Part shown: positions 1-5,021 of the stretch, piece after piece
How the letters are laid out: the number at the start of each line of letters is the position of its first letter
How positions within the stretch are numbered: the stretch's first letter is position 1
From: Nitrospirota bacterium
GTDB taxonomy: Bacteria; Nitrospirota; UBA9217
Direction of reading: 5' to 3'
Assembly: GCA_027456925.1 (NCBI GenBank)
Contig: DAIDTZ010000042.1
Location: forward strand, 1-8,017
DNA: 8,017 bases
Program-made: the position numbers and the translations under genes
The notes under the pieces: model-generated
The model's input: the letters and a program-made list of their open reading frames with translations, nothing else
What the model was told of the DNA's origin: nothing
Databases searched by the model: none

Positions 1-138
1 ACGAAAGAAGATCTTTGGAAACTGCTTACGACTCGGAATGATCGGGCAGCCGGAGCGCGGACCATGCAGTTTTTGCATCAATACGCGAGCAGTCTGAAAA
101 GGGCACTCACCAAAGCTTCGCTTCAACAGCCGCGGTAA
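1..138 (+). CDS. 3' end of an unidentified gene (partial)
   Basis: Frame 1 is open from the first base to a TAA at 136-138, giving 45 residues that begin TKEDLWKLLTTRND and end ASLQQPR. The composition (Leu, Ala, Arg, Lys, few rare residues) looks like an amphipathic helical C-terminus, including a stretch around WKLLTTRNDRAAG and FLHQYASSLKRAL. I do not recognise the family. An open run of 45 codons could occur by chance roughly one time in nine, so the call depends on the protein-like composition and on the lack of a better gene here. The gene starts outside the window. Confidence 0.45.
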   Translation, partial: TKEDLWKLLTTRNDRAAGARTMQFLHQYASSLKRALTKASLQQPR

Positions 139-202
139 ACGGCGGACTCTTCGCAACCTGTCAACTATGATGAAATCGTAAGAATTTGGATTCTCACGCA
201 AG

Positions 203-266
203 GCCACGAAGCTACAGAGAAAAATTCCATTCTTTTTTAAGATGTCTTTCCTCGTGCCTTTGTGAC
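203..266. repeat. Degenerate inverted repeat, ccacgaag/cttcgtgg family
   Basis: The left arm at 203-225 begins gccacgaagctacagag. The right arm at 244-266 (tctttcctcgtgcctttgtgac) reads in reverse complement as gtcacaaaggcacgagg, and the two match at about 14 of 23 positions. The arms resemble a diverged version of the much better element at 4846-5008 (gccacggaggcgcgg... / gccacagagacacag...). The loop is about 18 bases. It lies in non-coding DNA after the partial gene. I infer it is a decayed copy of the same intergenic repeat family. Just upstream, 181-194 holds a small perfect hairpin (agaat-ttgg-attct). Confidence 0.45.
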
Positions 267-307
267 GACCTGCGGGGATTAGACTTTTTATCCAAAAAGA
301 TCAGTTG

Positions 308-441
308 GACACTGAAGAATCGGATCAACATACTTTGATAAAGGCGGATAAATTCTGAACCAAAGCCTTCGCCTTTTGGGTGAACTGATTAGCAAAGGAA
401 AATCCGCTGTTATCAGGCTTTTATCCGCTTTTATCAGTGTC
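308..441. repeat. Inverted repeat built on tgataa..gcggat motifs
   Basis: The left arm (308-353) starts gacactgaagaatcggat and contains tgataaaggcggataa. The right arm (400-441) in reverse complement starts gacactgataaaagcggat and then repeats tgataacagcggat. The outer eight bases gacactga are identical in both arms, and the 14-base core tgataa..gcggat occurs twice within the right arm alone. The interior spacer is about 46 bases. The element ends 19 bases before the preferred start of the VTT-domain gene, so it probably lies in that gene's untranslated leader or promoter region. It covers most of the non-coding gap 139-460. I see no convincing sigma-70 promoter in the gap. Confidence 0.6.
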
Positions 442-460
442 AAATGCCGTTTTTAGGTTT

Positions 461-1171
461 ATGAAGCCCTCAACCATGACCAGACAGAAAAAACAGCTGC
501 TCCTGCTTTTCCTGCTCGTAGCGCTTATCGTGCTTGCCCGCTCTTCACCCCTGGGATCGATCCTTACGTTTGAAAACCTGAAGCAACACCGGGGAGCCCT
601 TGTGCTGTTCGTTCAGGCCCATTACGGGCTGTCGGTCCTGTCCTTCATTGCTGTCTATGTCCTTACCGCTTCCCTGTCTCTCCCCGGCGCAGCGATTTTA
701 ACTCTTGCCGGCGGATTTTTGTTCCATACGGCGGCAGGTACGCTGTACGTGAACCTGGGCGCCACGGCCGGGGCGACCTTCGCTTTTCTGTCCGCCCGCT
801 ATCTTCTGGGGGAGCGGCTTCAGGAAAAGTACCGGGGCCAGCTTAGAAAATTCAACGATGAACTCGAGCGGAACGGGACCAGCTATCTGCTTACGTTGCG
901 CCTGATCCCGGTGTTCCCTTTTTTCCTCATCAATTTTTTCTCGGGGCTCACCAAGATCCCGCTTTGGACATTTGCCTGGACCACGTCGCTCGGCATCATT
1001 CCCGGCACCGTGGTGTACGCTTTTGCCGGCCAGCAGATCGGATCGCTCAATTCGCTTTCGGAAATTCTATCCGCAAGGATGATCATGGCCTTTGCGATTC
1101 TGGCGCTCTTCGCGCTTGTTCCCGCGATCTGGAGACGCTCGCAACGCGGAAAAGAGTTTCCCGGAAAGTAA
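461..1171 (+). CDS. TVP38/TMEM64 family (VTT-domain) membrane protein
   Basis: From ATG 461 this encodes 236 residues of an inner-membrane protein of the TVP38/TMEM64 (SNARE-associated Golgi/DedA-like VTT) family. A basic N-terminus (MTRQKK) precedes a first hydrophobic helix at about 12-27. Further segments lie near 57-77, 78-115, 148-165, 168-190 and 206-224. The family hallmarks are visible: a Gly-rich LAGGFLFH..AG stretch (82-93), the small-residue helix NLGATAGATFAFLSARY (98-114), and the conserved R147-x-x-P150-x-x-P153 re-entrant loop followed by NFFSGLTKIP. The DedA superfamily includes lipid scramblases and transporters, but the substrate here is unknown. An earlier in-frame GTG at 437 falls inside the repeat arm ending at 441 and is unlikely. 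ATG 476 (MTRQKK) is an alternative. No start has a strong Shine-Dalgarno. nth follows 28 bases downstream, probably co-transcribed. Confidence 0.9.
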   Translation: MKPSTMTRQKKQLLLLFLLVALIVLARSSPLGSILTFENLKQHRGALVLFVQAHYGLSVLSFIAVYVLTASLSLPGAAILTLAGGFLFHTAAGTLYVNLGATAGATFAFLSARYLLGERLQEKYRGQLRKFNDELERNGTSYLLTLRLIPVFPFFLINFFSGLTKIPLWTFAWTTSLGIIPGTVVYAFAGQQIGSLNSLSEILSARMIMAFAILALFALVPAIWRRSQRGKEFPGK

Positions 1172-1199
1172 GTATTCTGATGAACGGGCAGGAGGGGCC

Positions 1200-1835
1200 A
1201 TGGACAAAAAAAAACAGGCAACCGAAATAGTAAAACGTCTCAAGAAGGAATATGCCGGGACGCCGCAGACGGCGTTGACTTTTTCCACTCCGTTCCAACT
1301 CCTCGCGGCGACCATCCTGTCGGCGCAGACGACGGATATCCAGGTGAACAAGGTGACCGCGACGTTGTTCAAGAAATACCCCGAGATCGAGGATTTTGCG
1401 AACACGACGCCGGAAAAACTGGCGCAGGATGTGGCGTCGGTCAACTTCTACAAGAACAAGGCAAAGAACATTAATAACGCGGCAAAGATGGTGCTTGCGC
1501 AGTTCAACGGCGAGGTCCCGAAATCCATGGAAGAACTGGTCCTGCTGCCCGGTGTGGCGAGAAAGACCGCAAACATCGTATTATCGAGCGCCTTCGGCAT
1601 CAATGACGGCATCGCCGTGGACACCCATGTCAAGCGACTCGCCTACCGTCTCGGCTTGACGAAGCATGAAGATCCCATCAAGATCGAGAACGATCTGATG
1701 CTGCTTGCGCCGCGGAAAGAGTGGGGGGACCTTTCCCACCTCCTTATCTTTCACGGCAGGGCGGTCTGCCAGGCAAGAAAACCGAAACATGACGGATGTG
1801 TGCTCTTCGATATTTGCCCGTCGAGAACCATCTGA
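1200..1835 (+). CDS. nth: Endonuclease III (DNA glycosylase/AP lyase)
   Basis: This encodes a 211-residue base-excision repair enzyme that removes oxidised pyrimidines and cleaves at the abasic site. The length equals that of E. coli Nth. ATG 1200 is preceded by aggagggg (1190-1197), which fixes the start, so the longer frame from 1092 is not used. Visible motifs are LSAQTTD (40-46), the helix-hairpin-helix ELVLLPGVARKTA (112-124) with the predicted catalytic Lys122, and IAVDTHVKR (138-146) with the catalytic Asp141. The C-terminal [4Fe-4S] motif is normally C-x6-C-x2-C-x5-C. Here it reads C190-x6-His197-x2-C200-x5-C206, the second ligand being His (codon CAT at 1788). The HhH turn has Ala120 where Gly is common. 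It is probably co-transcribed with the VTT-domain gene. The identity is secure. Whether the cluster assembles normally is open. Confidence 0.97.
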   Translation: MDKKKQATEIVKRLKKEYAGTPQTALTFSTPFQLLAATILSAQTTDIQVNKVTATLFKKYPEIEDFANTTPEKLAQDVASVNFYKNKAKNINNAAKMVLAQFNGEVPKSMEELVLLPGVARKTANIVLSSAFGINDGIAVDTHVKRLAYRLGLTKHEDPIKIENDLMLLAPRKEWGDLSHLLIFHGRAVCQARKPKHDGCVLFDICPSRTI

Positions 1836-1868
1836 GCCGGTGTCCCTCCCCAGAATCATACATAGCCA

Positions 1869-1898
1869 TTGTTTTTCTATACACGAGTATGATAAAAT
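1869..1898 (+). promoter_or_regulatory. Possible sigma-70 promoter for the DUF4253 gene
   Basis: TTGTTT (1869-1874) is followed after 18 bases by TAAAAT (1893-1898), about 60 bases upstream of the ATG at 1959. The surroundings (1859-1899) are clearly more AT-rich than the flanking coding DNA. Both hexamers are imperfect and the spacer is one longer than ideal, so this is only a candidate. Confidence 0.3.
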
Positions 1899-1958
1899 GG
1901 GCGCCGTAGTCATCGGTATCCCCTTGAATCCCGCTTTCTGCGAAGAGGAATAGAGCGT

Positions 1959-2930
1959 ATGAACATGATGCTCCGGCAATGCCTGTATCTGGCAGCTTCG
2001 GCCCTCTGTGTGCCGCTGCTGATGGGGGCAAACAACGGAATAAAAGAAAGCGTCGCCACAGGTCCGACTAAAAGTGCGGCAAGCGCCGTAACAAACAGCT
2101 TGACCTCGGGCATTGTCGGCAGGACGACCGGGAACGTGGCAACCAGCCCGACGCCAAGCATGGCAAGCAGGGCTACCGGCAGCATGGCAACCAGGCCGAC
2201 GCCAAGCATGGCAAGCAGAACAACAGGGAGCCTCGCAAGCGGCGTGACAAGCAGTATGACGGGGAGCCGTATAAAAAACGGCTTTGCCACCGGCGCAACG
2301 GGCAGTATTGCCTCCCTCGTGACCAGCAGCGTTACCAGCACATGGGCGGTTTTGTCTCCCTACGCCGAGGAACTCTCCAAGATCATCGGTTTTGACCGGC
2401 AGGTTCTTATCCTGGTGAAGGAAATAACCCATGAACGCATCGGGCGCCTTGTCGGTTTTGATGCGGACGGGTACCAGATCATCGCCCCCGGCATCGTCGT
2501 GTCGGTGCCCGAGGAAAAAACGGATAGCATCCTTGCCCATCTCCGCCGGAAACTCCAGCCGCATCATTATATGGCGTTCGTGGCGGAGATGAGTGCCGGG
2601 ATCAAGGCCGAAAAAATCGGCGTGCTGAAGGGAGCGGACCAGTACGACATCCTCCGTATTATGCACACCAACGGCGACGAATATGACATCTCCAATCGGG
2701 ACGTGATTGACTGGCTGAAGGAATGGGAAAAGAGAGCCCCCTTCGACATCGTCGGCGCCGACAACGACTGGGTCGAAATAGAATTTATAACCCTGCCAGC
2801 AGACTTGAAAGCCTTTGCCAAGGAAGTATACGATATTTGTCCTGATGCCGTTGATCAGGGCCCGGGTTCAATCGATGGACTTGTTAAAGAAATCAAAAAA
2901 ACAAAACATTTGTTCCTCTGGTGGGATTAG
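1959..2930 (+). CDS. DUF4253 protein with N-terminal octapeptide-repeat region
   Basis: This encodes 323 residues in three parts. Residues 1-24 form a short basic then hydrophobic leader (MLRQCLYLAASALCVPLLMGA), either a signal peptide with a non-ideal cleavage site or a membrane anchor. Residues 25-130 are almost only Ser, Thr, Ala, Gly, Pro and Met in an eight-residue period. From about 135 onward there is a globular domain. Its C-terminal third carries the features I associate with DUF4253: ILRIMHTNGDEYDI (231-244), a DW near 270, FAKEVYDICPDAVDQG (286-301) and the terminal LFLWWD. The function of DUF4253 is not established; some family members occur near immunity or toxin-related genes. 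The start at ATG 1959 is supported by agagga at 1944-1949. The gene ends before a terminator at 2972-3001. A long antisense frame covers the same DNA but matches nothing and is treated as a shadow. Confidence 0.8.
   Translation: MNMMLRQCLYLAASALCVPLLMGANNGIKESVATGPTKSAASAVTNSLTSGIVGRTTGNVATSPTPSMASRATGSMATRPTPSMASRTTGSLASGVTSSMTGSRIKNGFATGATGSIASLVTSSVTSTWAVLSPYAEELSKIIGFDRQVLILVKEITHERIGRLVGFDADGYQIIAPGIVVSVPEEKTDSILAHLRRKLQPHHYMAFVAEMSAGIKAEKIGVLKGADQYDILRIMHTNGDEYDISNRDVIDWLKEWEKRAPFDIVGADNDWVEIEFITLPADLKAFAKEVYDICPDAVDQGPGSIDGLVKEIKKTKHLFLWWD
2088..2345 (+). repeat. In-frame 24-nt (octapeptide) repeats, with a 48-nt tandem duplication
   Basis: Codons 44-129 of the DUF4253 gene show an eight-residue period, roughly hydrophobic-Ala-Ser/Thr-x-x-Thr-Gly/Pro/Ser-Ser. 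Examples in order are IVGRTTGN, VATSPTPS, MASRATGS, MATRPTPS, MASRTTGS, LASGVTSS, then after a less regular stretch IASLVTSS. At DNA level 2136-2183 and 2184-2231 are near-identical 48-base units (16 residues each, VATSPTPSMASRATGS and MATRPTPSMASRTTGS). The duplication is therefore recent relative to the rest, which has diverged. All units keep the reading frame, so copy-number change would alter length without a frameshift. Confidence 0.85.
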
Positions 2931-2971
2931 ATACCGGCGGGGGAAGGTGCATGATACGTAGAAGTGAGAAT

Positions 2972-3001
2972 AAAAAAAGCAGGCGGGATTCCGCCTGCTT
3001 T
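2972..3001 (-). terminator. Rho-independent terminator between convergent genes
   Basis: There is a perfect stem aaagcaggcgg (2976-2986) / ccgcctgcttt (2991-3001) with a four-base loop. On the minus strand the GC stem is followed by seven T residues (2978 down to 2972), a classic terminator for the Lys/Ala-rich gene that ends at 3065. On the plus strand only three T residues follow the GC part, so it may also act, more weakly, for the DUF4253 gene ending at 2930. Confidence 0.9.
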
Positions 3002-3064
3002 AAAACGTTCATCCAAAATAACATTTTTTTCCGCTGAGTATAATGAAATAGCGGTATAGGGATA

Positions 3065-3316
3065 CTACTTGCCTGCCGGTGCTGCCTCTTCCTTCTTTGC
3101 AGCTTCCTTTTTCTTGGCTACCTTTTTCTTGGCTACCTTTTTCCTGGCTTTCTTTACCTTCTTGGCTTTCTTTTCTTTTTTGGCCTTCTTTACAGGGGCC
3201 TTCGCAGGAGCTGCTGCTGCCGGGGCTGCCGGTGCTGCTGCTTCCTCTGCGAACGCTGCTACGCCGAGGGTAAGAGCAAACGCCATTGCCGTGAAAAGAG
3301 CAATAATCTTTTTCAT
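3065..3316 (-). CDS. Small secreted Lys/Ala-rich protein
   Basis: This encodes 83 residues. Residues 1-23 are a textbook Sec signal peptide (MKKIIALFTAMAFALTLGVAAFA, cleavage predicted after AFA). The mature part has an Ala/Pro linker (24-41) and then a strongly basic block (42-75) made of KKAKK, KKVKK and twice VAKKK. About 21 of the 37 residues from 39 to 75 are Lys, and the protein ends KEEAAPAGK. The start is set by an excellent ggaggtga Shine-Dalgarno (minus strand, 3331-3323). The block resembles the C-terminal tails of histone H1-like and AlgP-type proteins, but those are cytoplasmic while this one carries an export signal. No function is known to me. It might bind a polyanion such as LPS, nucleic acid or polyphosphate in the envelope, which is inference. 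The gene is monocistronic, with its own terminator at 2972-3001. The antisense hydrophobic frame is a mirror of the Lys codons. Confidence 0.85.
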   Translation of the reverse strand: MKKIIALFTAMAFALTLGVAAFAEEAAAPAAPAAAAPAKAPVKKAKKEKKAKKVKKARKKVAKKKVAKKKEAAKKEEAAPAGK

Positions 3317-3351
3317 TTAGTTTCACCTCCCTTCCGTTATAGAATTGTAGC

Positions 3352-3380
3352 AAGTTAACAGATTCGGTAATCCTTGTCAA
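3352..3380 (-). promoter_or_regulatory. Possible promoter of the Lys/Ala-rich gene
   Basis: On the minus strand a perfect TTGACA (3380-3375) is followed after 17 bases by TAACTT (3357-3352), a poor -10 match. A better -10-like TACAAT lies at 3349-3344 but is 25 bases from the -35. The -35 match and the position 36-64 bases upstream of the ATG make a promoter here likely, while the exact -10 is unclear. Confidence 0.4.
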
Positions 3381-3591
3381 GCATAAAGAAGGTACCCTGG
3401 CAGGGCACTTCAACTTAATTATGCATACTAGCAATCACAGAAAGGGGCCATGTAAGGTTGTCGATATGGCTCGAATGCTTCATTGTTATGGTCATCATAG
3501 TATCGGCACCGTGTGGAACAACGTGTCTTTTGTGGTTCAAGACCAAACCCTGTCTGTGTTTCTGTGCCGCTGAAAGGGAAACAGTCATTTC
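3381..3591. other. Divergent intergenic region with no recognised gene
   Basis: This lies between the promoter of the minus-strand Lys/Ala-rich gene and the plus-strand kinase promoter. I see no RNA gene, strong dyad or coding region. A 78-codon minus-strand frame crosses it (3415-3651), but it lacks a recognisable domain and runs into the kinase promoter. The segment 3553-3571 (gtctgtgtttctgtgccgc) faintly resembles an arm of the ccacagagacacag repeat family, perhaps by chance. Confidence 0.4.
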
Positions 3592-3620
3592 TTGACAAAC
3601 AGCGGGGATTACGTTAGATT
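3592..3620 (+). promoter_or_regulatory. Sigma-70 promoter for the histidine kinase gene
   Basis: A perfect -35 TTGACA (3592-3597), a 17-base spacer and -10 TAGATT (3615-3620) are present. The predicted start of transcription near 3627 would leave a leader of about 110 bases before the kinase ATG at 3737. Confidence 0.7.
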
Positions 3621-3736
3621 TATTCAGTTCTTGCCGCGCCGAGTAGATCATCGTGAACGCTTAAGCACTATCGTTATCGATGCACGGCAGCAAAACAGGA
3701 GCCAGGAAGTTCCCCCTCCTGTCCTGATGTCCAGGT

Positions 3737-4840
3737 ATGATGAAATCAACATTCAGGCGTGTCAAAGGTCCGAGAGCGTACGTGCTTGCCGGCCTGCTCG
3801 CGGTCATTTCACTCATCCACTACAGTCTAGGTCGGGGTGCGGAGGGCATGCTTCACGGCGTGCTCGGACATCTCTATATCGTGCCGATCATTCTGGGGGC
3901 ATACTGGTACGGGATGAAAGGCGGGGTGACCGTTTCCATTGCGGCGGCTGTGCTGTTTTCTCCCCATCTTTTTCTGCACTGGCACGACCCTTACCTGGAT
4001 GTCTACAATTACGTCGAACTCTTCCTGTTTCTCCTGATCGGCGGCGTCACGGGCGTGCTGAGCCAGATGGAGCGCAACCAGCGGCTGCGGTATGAGGAGG
4101 CGCTCCAACGGCTCGACGAATCACACCGGAAATTAAAAGAACAGACCGATATCCTCTTTCAGACCGAGGAACAGTTGAGGCGGGCTGACCGGCTGTCCGC
4201 CCTGGGGGAGTTGTCGGCCGGCATGGCCCATGAAATCCGCAACCCGCTCGGCTCGATCAGGGGCGCTGTCGAGATTCTGAAAGACGATTACTCGCCTGAT
4301 GAGGCCAAGTACGAGTTTATCCAGATCCTTCTGAAAGAATCGGACCGGCTGAACCACATCGTACAGGAGTTCCTCGGTTTTGCCCGGCCCAAGCAGCCCG
4401 AGCTGCACGAGACGGACGTGAACGAGGCCCTCGAATCCGTGTTGCTGTTGACGACGCAGGAGGCCAGAAAAGCCGGGGTCGCAACCGAAAAGCGGCTGGA
4501 CGGTTCGATCGGGAAGAGGAACCTCGACGAGGGTCTGCTCAAACAGGCGTTCCTCAACATCGTTTTAAACGCTATTCAGGCAATGCCAACGGGCGGAACC
4601 TTGACGGTGGAAAGCGGTCTGCGAAACAACACACTCGAAGTGAAGATCGCTGATACGGGCATCGGCATTCCCGAGGAAAACCGGAAAAAGCTTTTCAGTC
4701 CCTTCTTCACCACCAAGAAGAACGGCACCGGTCTCGGCCTCGCGATCACCTACCGGATCATCGAAAACCATCGCGGCAAGATCGATGTCGTGAGCGAGCC
4801 GGGCAAGGGACCGACGTTTACGGTGAATATCCCGGTATAG
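3737..4840 (+). CDS. Membrane sensor histidine kinase (NtrB-like)
   Basis: This encodes 367 residues. The N-terminal 110 residues contain about four hydrophobic segments (near 13-30, 42-58, 63-80, 92-109) with short loops and no large periplasmic domain. A charged coiled-coil-like linker (111-150) leads to the dimerisation/phospho-acceptor helix LGELSAGMAHEIRNPLGS with His165. The ATPase domain shows the N box around FLNIVLNAIQAM (272-283, Asn274/Asn278), the G1 box ADTGIGIP (305-312), the F box LFSPFFTTK (319-327) and the G2 box GTGLGLAI (330-337). The enzyme autophosphorylates and should donate phosphate to the NtrC-type regulator encoded next. The signal is unknown, but the membrane part is rich in His (28, 40, 45, 77, 81, 83). 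ATG 3737 is the first possible start after an in-frame stop at 3725, and ATG 3740 is equally plausible. Neither has a strong Shine-Dalgarno. Confidence 0.95.
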   Translation: MMKSTFRRVKGPRAYVLAGLLAVISLIHYSLGRGAEGMLHGVLGHLYIVPIILGAYWYGMKGGVTVSIAAAVLFSPHLFLHWHDPYLDVYNYVELFLFLLIGGVTGVLSQMERNQRLRYEEALQRLDESHRKLKEQTDILFQTEEQLRRADRLSALGELSAGMAHEIRNPLGSIRGAVEILKDDYSPDEAKYEFIQILLKESDRLNHIVQEFLGFARPKQPELHETDVNEALESVLLLTTQEARKAGVATEKRLDGSIGKRNLDEGLLKQAFLNIVLNAIQAMPTGGTLTVESGLRNNTLEVKIADTGIGIPEENRKKLFSPFFTTKKNGTGLGLAITYRIIENHRGKIDVVSEPGKGPTFTVNIPV

Positions 4841-4845
4841 GTTTA

Positions 4846-5008
4846 GCCACGGAGGCGCGGAGACGCGGAGAAAAAATGGAGAGAAGCACGCAGGAGCTGT
4901 GAAATTGGTTTGAGACTCTGATGCTATAATGCGGAGGTTTTCAGCAGCACTCATTTACGTATTCAGTAGTTGTTTTTATTTTTCTCCGAGCCTCTGTGTC
5001 TCTGTGGC
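4846..5008. repeat. 163-bp element with 30-bp terminal inverted repeats
   Basis: The left arm 4846-4875 (gccacggaggcgcggagacg, then cggagaaaaa) and the right arm 4979-5008 (reverse complement gccacagagacacagaggct, then cggagaaaaa) match at 24 of 30 positions. Four of the six differences are G in the left arm against A in the right. The 103-base interior is not coding. The element begins 5 bases after the kinase stop and ends 13 bases before the regulator ATG, so it makes up nearly the whole junction. No transposase or clear target-site duplication is visible. It is therefore best described as a REP/MITE-like intergenic repeat. Confidence 0.8.
4922..4930 (+). promoter_or_regulatory. Extended -10 promoter inside the repeat element
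   Basis: TGCTATAAT is a perfect TGn-TATAAT extended -10 element (-10 at 4925-4930). With a 17-base spacer the -35 would be aaattg (4902-4907), which is poor, as is usual for extended -10 promoters. The predicted start near 4937 gives a leader of about 85 bases to the regulator ATG at 5022. It also makes the upstream ATG at 4929 untranslatable from this transcript. Confidence 0.55.
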
Positions 5009-5021
5009 AAAATTATCGACC

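Noticed and set aside
437..460. A GTG start for the VTT-domain protein at 437.
   Set aside because: It falls within the right arm of the 308-441 inverted repeat and adds residues not expected in the family.
2136..2231. The 48-base tandem units considered as a CRISPR-like array.
   Set aside because: They are contiguous, without unique spacers, in frame, and encode a regular peptide repeat.
1581..2666. A 361-codon minus-strand frame (and an inner 143-codon one at 1910-2341) antisense to nth and the DUF4253 gene.
   Set aside because: It crosses two recognised plus-strand genes. Its Cys/His/Ala-rich repeats are the antisense reading of the octad repeats, and no domain is recognisable.
3069..3320. 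An 83-codon plus-strand frame of Phe/Leu/Ala giving an apparent membrane protein.
   Set aside because: It mirrors the Lys codons of the minus-strand gene, which has a signal peptide, a strong Shine-Dalgarno and a terminator.
3415..3651. A 78-codon minus-strand frame in the divergent intergenic region.
   Set aside because: It has no recognisable features or good ribosome binding site, and it overlaps the strong plus-strand promoter at 3592-3620.
4929..5021. An N-terminal extension of the response regulator from ATG 4929.
   Set aside because: The ATG lies inside a TATAAT box, the extension is translated repeat DNA, and the receiver domain begins properly at 5022.
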